Below, in pieces: positions 54,349 through 64,000 of a stretch of 64,000 bases of DNA. A model generated the notes under the pieces. That model had not been told where the DNA came from. It made no database searches and worked only from the letters and a program-made list of their open reading frames with translations. The position numbers were made by a program, and so were the translations under genes. The stretch's first letter is position 1. Each line of letters begins with the position of its first letter. The stretch comes from Verpa conica (taxonomy: Eukaryota; Ascomycota; Pezizomycetes; Pezizales; Morchellaceae). The stretch lies in the NCBI GenBank assembly GCA_033030425.1, contig JAUFSD010000010.1, positions 1 through 64,000 on the forward strand, given 5' to 3'.

Positions 54349-56605
54349 TACTTGTCCTTCAGGGGAAGAACAAAAAAGAAAATGGGTATGAGCGGAAGTT
54401 TGCTATACTGAGGAGGTTTCGGTGACAGCTGGTAAAGTACAACAACGTAATTCATGCACTTCAGAGGCATACCACCCACACCCATACAGCAGTCATATCT
54501 CCCCTCCATTATCTACTGGTACTATTAAGACATTTCTGGAGTACCTGTTATCACCAATCGTTTACGGAAGGGGCGGCCGGTGGCAATAACCCACTCACTG
54601 GGCTCCGGGGTGCGGGGCTGAGGGGGTATAGTAGTGTGTTGGGTCTTGGTGAACCATCGAAAAAGGAGAAAGAGATGTCTCTCCCCGTTACCATAATCCG
54701 GAAATGTCTGAAGAGAATGAGTACGTTCGAATGACTCGGGTTTGGCGAGACTTTACAGCTCAACTGCACCCTGGGAGTTTCAAACTCACACATATCGCAT
54801 ACACTAGATTAATTCAGTATCTTACCGCAGAGACTTTATCTCACGCTAGCTTTCATCGACTTTATTCAAGCATATACAGGGATAGACGGTTCTCGCCAAC
54901 CTTGCTTGAGTATTAGAATTTCGCTTAAGCAGCTAGCGGTGGAGTTAAATCTCTGCCCGGACATAGGAACTAATTGAGTTTACATATACGGTAGCGTGGG
55001 AAAGTCGTGGGGCGAAAAATGATCCCAGCCCAGCACCAGCAAATACCATACTGACCAGGTAAACTGACTATGCGGGAGCCAACGTACTCCACCTATGTTT
55101 GATAGCGTTCTGTAACCTGTTTGAGCTTCTCCTGAACCCATCGAAGCTAGCTGATGATAGTTATCCTTACAGTTAGAGACCCTGTTTCTCGAGTCAATGC
55201 GGTTATAGTTCCTAACTAGGTAACAAATTCGAAGACTTCTCCCCATTAACCGTTGTCATTGACTCAATCGCCATACCACCACATAAGGGACAGAATTTCC
55301 TTTATAAAATCCACTATTTGAACATCGTCTACCACACTCCTAAATATCATCACCGCAATGTCCAAGATGAAAGCTTTACTATTCTTCTGTCTTACCAGCG
55401 GAGCCCCCCCCACTCTCGATATCTACAAAAACAAACTCGCAACACGCAACATAAACGATATAAGAGAGGCTACCCTATTCGTCTCTCATATGCGGAAAAG
55501 GGATACTGCTCTCCATAGTCGTTTTAGGAGTTTAGCTTTCTCAATGTTTATTATCACTATGGTGGTAACGGTGCTCCAGATGCTGGAGGGCCTGCCATGG
55601 GTCCCTGTTGCCGTGCGTTAACTCATCCCTACTCCTGGGATCATTTGCTCATTTACTGGTAGACATTGGTGCTGGCATTTACACAGAACCTCGAGAGGAT
55701 CCACAAGACTAGTAACGATGATGAATATATAGCTGTAAGAAACCCCATCACTACAGATATTCTGGATCTCATCCTTTAGTAGTATCTCCAGATAGCCTTC
55801 GGATGGTATATATTTCTCAATCGCTTGTATACATGCGTTATGTTTGCTGTCTTTGCCTCGATCCAAGGAAATATGATAATGGGATTACTTACTTTGACCT
55901 ATTGGTATGTCAATCCCTTCGTAAGGTTCTAATCTGTATCCTGATAGTGGTAATAGTGCCCTATTTATCCAAATGTGCTACATCAATAAACTCAGAATCA
56001 GAGAGATTTCCAAACCTGTCTAAATCATAAGCACACCGCAAACCTCAACCAATTAAGAAAGTCACTGGTATCTTAAAGGGAGCGGTATTTTTTTAGTCAC
56101 ATTGTGGAACATAGCCAAGGCGCTGATTAATGAGAATATTTCTTATGCTAGCGACCGGGGCACATATCTCCTGGATGCCACTTACTGTTAAAACTATGCC
56201 AGCCAAATTGAGAATTATTTGCCCCTCCTCTACCAATACCAATACAGTCCCAGCTAGGGGACTATACGTACTTACCTAAGTTATAACTTAGATTACTCCT
56301 TCTATATAGAGTTACTATACAAGAAGCCTGGCTTTCTGTCAGTTTTAATTTTTAATTTTATTCAGATTCACGTTTTATTTTTGTAATTACGTATGTAGAG
56401 TAGAATCGAATTTTGATTATCTCATATATGCACCAGGAACACGTTAGCACATACAAAAAGTCTAGTGAAAGAGAATAAATTACGCATATACTTATAAGGC
56501 TTATAGCAAATGGATCACTTGAAGCCCTTTGTAATTCATTTACTAGGCTTATATTTTCCACCGTTTTTTCATCACCTTGATTTTCCATTGCCTTTGGCTC
56601 CAGTA

Positions 56606-56845
56606 CCGTATAAACTGGCGAGACTCATAATGGCGCTAAGACGTCTAAACAAAGTGTGGCTAGATGACCTTACTGTAAATGGGTTTACAGCACTGTCTTT
56701 GACACTTGCTGCACCAAGGGGGAGGCTTTGCTCTCGCTTTTCTTTGCTCACTTGGGGGGTAGGGACTGCTTTTTCTAGATAAGTCGCTACGCCACTTCTT
56801 ATCTCAACCTCTTAGCGTCATTATGAGTCTCACCAGTTTATACGG
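56606..56845. mobile_element. MITE family M2, copy 2 (240 bp)
   Basis: Long terminal repeats of about 40 bp: left ccgtataaactggcgagact, right (complement) ccgtataaactggtgagact, then cataatg(g/a)cgctaaga. TA flanks lie at 56604-56605 and 56846-56847. The two MITE ends are well preserved. Confidence 0.87.
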
Positions 56846-58125
56846 TATCATCCTACCTACCTTCGCGTATACCGTGCTCACTACCATTTGTCTTATCATT
56901 TTCCTACCTTTACTCTTTCCCATACTCTTCACCTTACCCCTTTCCGTTCTTTACACTTCCCGCTACCCATTGCCCTCCATCTCCCTACAATCACCTGTCA
57001 CAGAGTGAGGCCATGTTGGGCCGTAAAGGTTCAATTCCCTTGTGAGTTGATGTTTTTTGAGTAGAGATACTCTCTAGGAAATGTATATGTTTATTCATCG
57101 GGTAAAATGTGGGTTAAAGCATCCAATATCCCTTTATATATTACATAATGCATCAAGTACTCTCGTGCTCAGCCCTATTATTTGCTGTGAAGCATCGTGG
57201 GACTTGATGTGCTTACCCCCCCGAGATTGTGAGATTGTTTTATTCGGAGATATCTTCCTCGGGGGACCTCGGTACTTGGATTTAGGTGGTTGTTATATAC
57301 AAACCTAAGGACCTTTAAAATGCCGAAATAGGCATAAATAAACTCACAGGCCGGACTTTTGGAGGAAATTAGGTACATACACTTGGATAAACTCATTACA
57401 CAAGCATATTCGGATGTCAAAAGACCCTCTAGGCAAACCCAATCCTCCGGGAGATCCAGTGATCCCCGGAGATAACCCAAGGTTCCGCAGAATTTTACTG
57501 CTCCAGACCATATAGTGCTACTAGACGGGTGATAGGGCTTGGTACGGGACTACCAATCAAGATACTCCCATATTTAGTATTTACCTATATAAAATGTGAT
57601 ACATTTAAATACACCCCACCAATTGATTTATATTGGCTAATAAAGAACAACGTTATGTTTTAAACCTGATTTATAAAGCGACAACCACAACAAGAAGACG
57701 AGTTTTTGAAATTTACAACACAACAACAAAGTGTCGCGGGCAGCTCCGAGGGCCGACAACCTTTGCGAAAGAGGGTGGCGTTTGCCTCCACTCCTGTTAG
57801 AAGGTCGGACCGTCTCAGGGTGCGGGCTTAAATTTGGTATTTACGAGAAAGAAACCAGTTTTGGGTCGGTTAAGCTATCGCATCACACAGGGCGCAGGTG
57901 GGATGTTGGGGGTCGGGTAGAACGAAAGCCCTGGGAGTCTAGAAGCTGTAGGAGGAAACAAAACAAGGCTTGCACGCTTAACAGAGGGGTTAGGAGGGAA
58001 GTAGTTTTAGTATGGGAGTAGCATAGAAAAGGGACCTGCCCGTCGAACATGACATGTTTGACAACATTTGTAATAAGAAAAGATAACAGGATGGGGTTCG
58101 GGTCGTATGAGGAGGGAAACAAGGG

Positions 58126-58153
58126 GGTATATAAGAGGGGGCTTCGCCCCCTC
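58126..58153 (+). promoter_or_regulatory. TATA box plus GC hairpin, unit A
   Basis: tatataag at about 58128, then the perfect inverted repeat agagggggc ttc gccccctct (58133-58153). The same arrangement recurs in units B and C, so it is read as the promoter/leader core of an LTR-like unit. Confidence 0.5.
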
Positions 58154-58718
58154 TCGGTGGGATTTCTTTCGTTATGCAATCTCTTGTTCTTTAGTTTATC
58201 AAAGAGGTTTTCCGTTTCTTAGATTGAATATATCTAAGGATTTTACTAAAGAACCACTGTCGCCATCCAAAGCTCTCTCCGCTTTCCAAAGTACCTGAGT
58301 TTTCTGTCCGCGTCACCTAGATACACTTCCCTCGCCTGGGCGCCCGCTACACAAAGATATTATCAGAGAAAAGTACATTCCCATCATCAGCAGAATCAGG
58401 GCTATCCAGCCACCCCCTGTAGCAGGGCTTCAAGGGGATGTGCCTAAGTGACGGTAGTATGATGGGGATTCTGTTACGTTTTCAACGGAGCACAGAGACA
58501 ACGGCGAGAGCTTTAGACAGTGACAATGTGTCAAGGGCAGCTCCGTAGGTTATCGACCTGCGCAAAAGTGGGTGGCGTTTACCCCCACTCCTGTCAGAAG
58601 GTTTCACGGAGTGATTGGGGGCGCCAGGGTGAGTCTTGTTGTGACTCATGCAAGACGGGAGGTAGGGTAACAGGTGTTGAGGATAAGAACAAGGGCATTG
58701 TACAAAGAGGAATTTGCG

Positions 58719-58747
58719 GTATAAAAGGGGAGCGTTGCTCCCTCTCT
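58719..58747 (+). promoter_or_regulatory. TATA box plus GC hairpin, unit B
   Basis: tataaaagg at 58720 followed by gggagc gtt gctccc. Lies about 195 bp before the ATG of the 147-residue ORF at 58914. A gcaacgtctctt segment follows, similar to unit C. Confidence 0.5.
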
Positions 58748-58913
58748 GTAATAGTTTTCTTTCTTCCTTACGCAACGTCTCTTCCTAGGGAGCGTGTCTA
58801 TACCACGACCTTTTCCTCTTTCACGGGCGCAAACCTTCGGGCAAGTTCCTTTTGATAAGAGTCTTTCGATCTATATACCTTATTTCTTTCTGAAGCCTTG
58901 CGTACCCTCAGAA

Positions 58914-59357
58914 ATGTCCTTCTCCGGTTCCTACGTCGACTATGTCGACCCCTTTGCCGACAAACCCCTAAGCGAATACGACGACTCTCACCTGGACATA
59001 CTGCTCAAAGCGAGGAAAAGAACCACGCAACAGCAGCACACCAAGGCGGGCTACCAGATGGCTAACAACAACTGGGCCTATTTCCAGCAAAAGACGGCGG
59101 AAATCAAGACAGAAATCCAGCGGAGGCAGACTGAGAAAGTCATGGCCGCCACTCCTGGATCCACCCCCTCATTTACCCCGCTTACCCAAAGTGTCCTTGT
59201 CGCGGGCAGCTCCGAGGATACCAGCGCCACCGTCGCACGAAACAAGACCAAAACCGGATCACACCCCAGCAAGAGAGTCACCTTCGACCTCGCCCCCACT
59301 AGGCGATCGAGTCGATTGAATGCGCGCATTGTGAGCGATTTAACGGAAAGGGAATAA
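58914..59357 (+). CDS. Small accessory ORF upstream of gag
   Basis: 147 codons from ATG at 58914 (MSFSGSYVDYVDPFADKP). Contains a charged helical middle (YFQQKTAEIKTEIQRRQTEK), a Ser/Thr-rich part, and a basic end (SKRVTFDLAPTRRSSRLNAR). It follows its own TATA/hairpin unit (58719) and lies 0.5 kb before gag on the same strand. Codons around 59197-59220 (VLVAGSSED) are the gcgggcagctccgag sequence shared with unit A. Not a known gag or pol domain. It could be an element accessory protein, a captured host fragment or a relic. Confidence 0.4.
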   Translation: MSFSGSYVDYVDPFADKPLSEYDDSHLDILLKARKRTTQQQHTKAGYQMANNNWAYFQQKTAEIKTEIQRRQTEKVMAATPGSTPSFTPLTQSVLVAGSSEDTSATVARNKTKTGSHPSKRVTFDLAPTRRSSRLNARIVSDLTERE

Positions 59358-59533
59358 TGGGCGCGGGAAGGCTCGTATCCACGCACGCGAGGTTGATGGG
59401 GGTTTGTGTCTCTGGCAATAAGGTTCTCCGGGCCGACGGCCCCTCGTGGTAGTCTCGGAATTTACGTAACGTTATCGTATGACCCCGGGAGCTCTTTGTA
59501 CACTTTGTATGCGGTTTGTATGGGAAAGATACC

Positions 59534-59564
59534 TTTCTGTTGGATATGACATATCCAACAGAAA
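59534..59564. repeat. 31-bp near-perfect palindrome
   Basis: Two 15-bp arms (tttctgttggatatg at 59534-59548 and catatccaacagaaa at 59550-59564) are separated by one base. TGTTGGATATG is LTR-start-like, so this may be an LTR edge or a junction relic. Confidence 0.85.
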
Positions 59565-59652
59565 CAGTGGGGGGAATTTAGTTTAGAGTGGAAAAGTTTT
59601 CTTTGGCGTTAGGGTTATTTTGGAAGCAGAGAAGAAGGGAAAAATAGGGGAA

Positions 59653-59676
59653 GCATATAAGGAGGGGCCTCGCCCC
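59653..59676 (+). promoter_or_regulatory. TATA box plus GC hairpin, unit C
   Basis: atataagg at about 59655 followed by ggggc ctc gcccc, then acgcaacgtcttg. Lies about 235 bp before the gag ATG (59891). Confidence 0.55.
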
Positions 59677-59890
59677 GAGGATTTTCTTAGGCACGCAACG
59701 TCTTGTTTATATTGTCTAGTAAAGAAATATTACAGAGATTCTCACTTGTAATATCTTTTGCCGTAACACCGTTCATTGTCGCCGTCTTAGTCGCTGTCAC
59801 CGTCCCGTTGCCTAGGCTTTACCATACCATCCCAACCGCCCCGCCACACTACGTTGCGTCCCTTCAAGCCTACCCAACAACACTGTACCA

Positions 59891-61363
59891 ATGTCTGCCA
59901 GTAGTGGCCCCCCCGGGGACCCTCCGGCGTTTCGCCTCCCAGCTACCCTTGATGATTTTACCACCGCCTATAACACCGACGCCGCCCAGTTCCACGCCAA
60001 TCTTCTGCAGTATGCAGCCAAACTCCAGGAAAACAACATCCGACTCCGCAACGAAAGAAACGGACACCTTCAAGCGGCTACGGAGGCACAAGCCAGCCTC
60101 AACAATGCCGAGGAAGCCATCGTCACCGCTGAGGAAACCGCCCAACGTCTTACCACCGCCAACACCGTTCTTGCTCACCGAGTAACCAGTTTGGAAAACG
60201 ATCTTCGTGCAGCCCGAACCGCCGCGGAAGGAGGGAGAATCCCAACTCCACCTCCCCTCGATATCAATGACCCCGTCGCCCCCAGAAGATCTGACAAAAT
60301 CCCTGACCCTCCAATGTTCAATGGTAACCGCGCGGCCCTGAAACCCTTCGTCGCCCAACTTCGCAATAAACTCCGTAACAATGCCGATCGTTTTTCCAAT
60401 GAAGCCGCCAAAGTCGGATATGCTTTTAACCGTCTGGAGGGAGTCGCCTTGAACCAGGTACTCCCTTATGCAACTGCCACTGGAATTGACTTTGCCAACG
60501 TTGAAGCTCTCATCACCGTCTTGAACTCTGCCTTCGCCGACCCTGATCCTCATGGAACTGCAAGGAGGGAACTCCACAATCTCAAACAAAAAAACAAGGA
60601 CTTCTCCTCCTATCTCGCTGACTTCCGTCGCATCATGGCAGACCTTGGGTACGATGACTCCGCCAAGAGAGACGCCCTTCGGGAGGGTCTCTCTGAAGAA
60701 ATGAAGGACCAACTTGTCGGTCGCCGCGTCCCTGTTGATGCCCATGGTGCAGCCACGTTCGATCTCTACGTCGCCGACCTTCTTGTTGTAGATAATGACC
60801 TCCGTGTTCGCAAGGAAGAAAAGAGGGGCTCAAGGTCTTTCGGAAACTTCCAACATCAACCTGCCCCCCGCGCTTCTGCTCCTGCCCCCGCTGCCAGTTC
60901 TGGCTACCATCCGTCATTTGCCCCTGGAGGTTTGGCCCCCATGAATCTCAGTGCTTTCGTCCCCCGTCCTGCTGGTCAACCCCGTGGTCCTCTTTCCCCC
61001 GAGGAAAAACAGAGGCGTTTTGCCTCGGGGCTTTGTATGTATTGCGGCCAGAGTGGCCATGTTTTTGCCAATTGTCCTTTATCTCGTTCCGGCCCACGTG
61101 CCACCCCTTCGTCCTTTAGTATGCGCGGCGCCGCAATTACTCCATCTCCTTTTGGTCTTCTTTCTGGTGCTGCTGCTTCTGTTTCTGGGTCTTCTGTTGC
61201 GGGCGGTGTCCCCATCTCCAATATTTCCGTTTCTGGCTCTCCTGTTCCTTCTTCGTCTTCTGTGGCCGGCGCGCCACCTAGGTCTTCCTTTGCTTCTTCT
61301 TCTCGTTCGGGCGGCGACCCGCGTTATCAATCTTCTTCTTCCGATCAGCAGGGTTTTCAGTAG
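59891..61363 (+). CDS. gag: Ty3/gypsy Gag (capsid-nucleocapsid)
   Basis: 490 codons, ATG at 59891, stop TAG at 61361-61363. Residues about 40-115 form a charged coiled coil. A retrotrans_gag capsid region follows (about 140-310: PMFNGNRAALKPFVAQLRNKL, then NLKQKNKDFSSYLADFRRIM), then a Pro/Ala-rich linker and one CCHC zinc knuckle (CMYCGQSGHVFANC, C-x2-C-x4-H-x4-C) that would bind the element's RNA. The C-terminus is Ser-rich. Capsid assembly and RNA packaging in the cytoplasm are the expected roles. It ends exactly where a frameshift signal begins, so Gag-Pol is probably made by a -1 shift. Confidence 0.92.
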   Translation: MSASSGPPGDPPAFRLPATLDDFTTAYNTDAAQFHANLLQYAAKLQENNIRLRNERNGHLQAATEAQASLNNAEEAIVTAEETAQRLTTANTVLAHRVTSLENDLRAARTAAEGGRIPTPPPLDINDPVAPRRSDKIPDPPMFNGNRAALKPFVAQLRNKLRNNADRFSNEAAKVGYAFNRLEGVALNQVLPYATATGIDFANVEALITVLNSAFADPDPHGTARRELHNLKQKNKDFSSYLADFRRIMADLGYDDSAKRDALREGLSEEMKDQLVGRRVPVDAHGAATFDLYVADLLVVDNDLRVRKEEKRGSRSFGNFQHQPAPRASAPAPAASSGYHPSFAPGGLAPMNLSAFVPRPAGQPRGPLSPEEKQRRFASGLCMYCGQSGHVFANCPLSRSGPRATPSSFSMRGAAITPSPFGLLSGAAASVSGSSVAGGVPISNISVSGSPVPSSSSVAGAPPRSSFASSSRSGGDPRYQSSSSDQQGFQ

Positions 61364-61396
61364 TCCCTGGGCCTTTAACTGGCCCTGCCCAGGGAC
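61351..61396 (+). promoter_or_regulatory. Candidate -1 ribosomal frameshift signal (slippery heptamer plus hairpin)
   Basis: Slippery sequence G GGT TTT (61351-61357, in the gag frame) fits X XXY YYZ. The gag stop TAG follows one codon later. After a 5-nt spacer a perfect 10-bp stem (gtccctgggc 61363-61372, gcccagggac 61387-61396) closes a 14-nt loop. A -1 shift at this point enters the open pol frame. Confidence 0.82.
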
Positions 61397-64000
61397 CGTT
61401 TAACGATTTTTCTTTGACTGCATTTTCTATTTCTGGCTTTTCGGTATCAAACATTGTTGTGGAGGAAGATTCTTTGGATGGTGAGCATTTGGTAGTAGCA
61501 TGTACCTTATCCACCAATACAAAGACAGTAAAAACCCACGCTCTGATTGATACTGGTGCCTCCGGATATGCTTTCATTGATGAATCGTTCGCGCGCCAGC
61601 ATTCTTTTCCCCTGTCACCGTTAAAAACTCCCCGGGCTCTAGAAGTCATAGACGGCCGAAGCGTAGCCTCCGGGGACATTACCCATCTTTCCCATCTTGG
61701 TCTTTCTATAGGAGGACACCAGGAGCATGCGCCGTTTTTTGTCACTTCCCTTGGACACTATCCTCTTGTTTTAGGCATTCCCTGGATGAAGCACCATGAT
61801 GTGGCCATCAGGTTTGCCTCCAATCATGTCTCCTTCGGTTCCGATTACTGCATGAAACACTGCACCTCCTCCACCATCCCCGTCGTCTCCACTGGTATCT
61901 CCCCCCCGGCTCCCGCTCTCAAGAAAATTTCCATTGCAATGATTGGGGCTGTCCCCTTCTCCTTTTTGGCTAGAAAGAAGTCTTCTCGCATTTTGTCAAT
62001 CTCCCTTTATGAGATTAACAAAGCTATTGACCATAAGACTACCAAAGAGGATTGGAAGGCTAAAGTTCCGGTTGAGTACCATGATTTTTTGGATATGTTC
62101 GACGAACAGATCGCAAAAAACATGCCCCCACGCCGTATTTATGATCATAAGATTCCCCTGAGGGATGGAAAGGAACCCCCCTTTGGCCCCCTATATGGAA
62201 TGTCTCGCGAGGAACTCGTCGCACTCAAAGAATACCTAGAGGACAATTTGTCCAAAGGATACATTAGAGACAGCTCCTCTCCTGCCGGTGCCCCTGTATT
62301 GTTCGCCAAGAAGGACGATGGAAGTCTCCGCCTCTGTGTTGACTACCGAGGAATTAACGAAATAACTATCAAAAATCGATATCCCCTTCCTCTCATTCGA
62401 GAAACCTTGGATCGCTTAGCTAAAGCAAAGTGGTACACCAAGTTGGACCTCAGGATGGGATACAATCAAGTACGCATGGCAGAAAACGAGGAATGGAAAA
62501 CCGCCTTCAGGACCCGGTATGGCCACTTTGAATACACCGTAATGCCCTTCGGACTCACCAATGCCCCCGCAACCTTTCAGCACTTTATCAATGATTCCTT
62601 ACGCAAGTACCTCGACGTCTTTTGCACTGCCTACCTTGACGACATCTTGATCTACAGTAACACTCTGGAAGAACACAAGGTCCACGTTCGTAAGATACTG
62701 GAAGCTCTGAAGGAAAATGGGATCTTTCTCAAACCTGAGAAATGTGAATTTCACGTTCAATCCACAAAGTACTTGGGTCTAATTATCTCCCCTAACGGCA
62801 TCGCAATGGACCCTAAGAAAGTGTCTGCCATCAGGGAATGGTCTGCCCCAAGGAATGTGAAGGAAGTACAAGGGTTTATTGGGTTTGCGAATTTTTACCG
62901 GCGTTTTATTTTGGGTTTTTCTAATCTTGCCTCTCCTATTACTGCTCTCACGAAAAAGGATACACCGTTCATATGGTCTCCGGAGTGCGAAGAAGCCTTC
63001 GAGAAAATGAAAGAAGCTTTTACCTCAGCTCCCATTCTCATGCACTTTGACGCCGACCGACCAATAGTGGTGGAAACCGATGCTTCCGATTATGTCTCCG
63101 CGGGTATCTTGTCCCAGTATGATGAAAACAACGTCCTCCGTCCGGTGGCCTTTTTCTCCAAAAAACATTCGCCCGCCGAATGCAATTACGAAATTTACGA
63201 CAAAGAGCTACTAGCAATCATCAGAGCCTTTGAAGAATGGAGACCAGAGTTGGAGAGTACCGAAGAGCCAATCTCCGTTATCACCGATCACCGTAATCTA
63301 GAATATTTTATGTCCACCAAGCAGTTGAATCGTCGCCAGGCCAGGTGGTCCGAGTTCCTATCTCGTTTTAATTTTAAAATTTCATATCGTCCAGGGAAAC
63401 AAGGGGGGAAACCCGATGCACTAACTAGGAGATCTGGAGATCTACCTAAAGAGGGGGATGAAAGATTGGCTCATCAGAGTCAAATAGTGTTGAAAAGGGA
63501 AAATTTTGATAGTAAGCTTGGTTTGTTTACGGGTTCTTTGTCAAATGAACCCGCTCAAGGAACGACCCCACTGGAAAAGTTGTTTACCAAAGCCTATGCT
63601 AATGATTCCGCCCCTCAAAAAATTCTAGAACTTCTTCGCCAGGGTGTGCAACATTCAAAGGAAATAACCCTGGCTGAGTGCACCAACGTTAATGGAAAAC
63701 TTTGCTATCGAGGCACCCTTTACGTTCCAGACCACAACGAACTAAAGCTGGAATTGCTGAAACAGTACCACGACTCCCCCTCCGCCGGCCATCCAGGACG
63801 CTCAAAGACCTTCGAACTTCTGAGTAGAGACTACTACTGGCCAAAGATGGGAAGTTTCGTGAAGCGATATGTTAAGAATTGTCACACTTGTAGCCGCAGC
63901 AAACCCTTTTACAATGCCCCGTCGGGAGTTCTCCGTCCCCTTCCTATTCCGAATCAACCGTGGCAGGATATTTCCATGGATTTTGTTACTGGTTTACCGT
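61357..64000 (+). CDS. pol: Ty3/gypsy Pol polyprotein, partial
   Basis: Open reading frame in -1 relative to gag, running off the window end with no stop. In order: aspartic protease with LIDTGASGYAF (DTG near 61549); reverse transcriptase with LCVDYRGINEITIK, TKLDLRMGYNQV, MPFGLTNAPATFQ and the catalytic YLDDILIYS (near 62635); RNase H with VETDASDY and YDKELLAI; then integrase with a zinc region (GHPGRSKTFELL followed by CHTCSRSKPF) and the start of the catalytic core (WQDISMDFVTG, first Asp). The order RT-RH-IN identifies Ty3/gypsy rather than copia. Makes cDNA from element RNA and inserts it in the nucleus. The 3' end, including any chromodomain, is outside the window. No frameshift or stop seen, so the element may be young. 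Confidence 0.93.

Larger units (their letters stand above)
51822..57730. other. Non-coding region rich in MITEs
   Basis: Contains the MITEs at 53244-53387, 53709-53915, 54207-54348 and 56606-56845, and the fragment near 57150 shared with 25010. An 87-codon ORF at 55358-55621 (+), with a hydrophobic C-terminal segment, lies about 60 bp after a TATA-like ttataaaa; it could be a small protein or chance. Other ORFs are short and featureless. No rRNA or tRNA seen. Confidence 0.5.
57731..64000 (+). mobile_element. Ty3/gypsy LTR retrotransposon, incomplete at the window edge
   Basis: Gag (59891-61363) and pol (61357 onward) in the order protease, reverse transcriptase, RNase H, integrase mark a Ty3/gypsy element. 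The 3' part and 3' LTR lie beyond the window. Upstream are three related segments (starting at about 57731, 58528 and 59191), each with gtgtc...gcgggcagctccg followed by a TATA box and a GC-rich hairpin, so LTR-like units appear stacked. The true 5' LTR edges are not resolved: TG...CA ends at 59538-59879 are possible (TGTTGG / CCAACA), but no clear primer-binding site follows. No internal stop was seen in the pol reading. Confidence 0.85.

Noticed and set aside
57020..57045. ggttcaattccc resembling a tRNA B box
   Set aside because: No A box, acceptor stem or cloverleaf could be drawn around it.
59870..60745. 291-codon minus-strand ORF opposite gag
   Set aside because: Antisense shadow of the gag frame; Gly/Val-rich without domain resemblance.
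60951..61403. 150-codon plus-strand ORF overlapping the end of gag
   Set aside because: Low-complexity Leu/Pro reading of the Ser-rich gag C-terminus in another frame.

Overview
The window looks like a transposon-rich, gene-poor region of a filamentous fungal nuclear genome, most likely an ascomycete (Pezizomycotina). The evidence is short introns (45-100 bp) with GTAAGT-like donors, CTAAC/CTAAT branch sites and TAG/CAG acceptors; a Fot1/pogo-type DNA transposon; a Ty3/gypsy retrotransposon; a 14-TM DHA2-type MFS transporter; and a zinc-finger/recombinase-like/RecQ helicase gene. No tRNA, rRNA or CRISPR was seen. Species cannot be told from the sequence alone.

Layout. 1-4.1 kb: GC-rich arrays of a roughly 350-bp repeat, with a second array at 46.95-48.64 kb. 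4.4-6.1 kb (-): a spliced PD-(D/E)XK-like gene. 7.5-9.9 kb (-): a decayed ParB/DGQHR-type gene. 11.0-13.3 kb: a complete 2.3-kb pogo/Fot1 element with perfect TIRs and TA target duplication. 13.3-17.5 kb: non-coding, with MITE-like elements and clustered CACGTG motifs. 17.6-19.9 kb and 29.5-31.9 kb (-): two paralogues of a predicted PD-(D/E)XK protein whose first introns hold related minisatellites. 20.4-21.7 kb (+): an HNH_2-type nuclease. 22.3-23.9 kb (+): a 2OG-Fe(II) dioxygenase resembling the fungal TET/JBP class. 25.5-28.9 kb (-): a second ParB-like gene. 33.5-34.2 kb (-): a small coiled-coil gene. 35.3-40.7 kb (-): a very large zinc-finger/OrsD-like/tyrosine-recombinase-like/RecQ helicase gene, now broken by a frameshift and by a 152-bp hAT MITE that replaces its C-terminus. 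42.2-43.0 kb (+): a small repeat protein. 43.6-46.1 kb (-): a third ParB-like gene, apparently intact. 48.7-57 kb: several MITE families around an intact MFS transporter (50.0-51.8 kb, -). 57.7-64.0 kb (+): a Ty3/gypsy retrotransposon running off the window, with a strong candidate -1 frameshift signal between gag and pol.

How the genes may fit together (inference). Within 46 kb there are three ParB/DGQHR-like genes, three PD-(D/E)XK-like genes, one HNH gene, one base-oxidase-like dioxygenase and one recombinase-like/RecQ fusion. All are DNA-acting families, several are duplicated and some are decaying. This is what one expects of mobile or genome-conflict gene families rather than housekeeping genes. 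Whether they form one system cannot be settled from one window.
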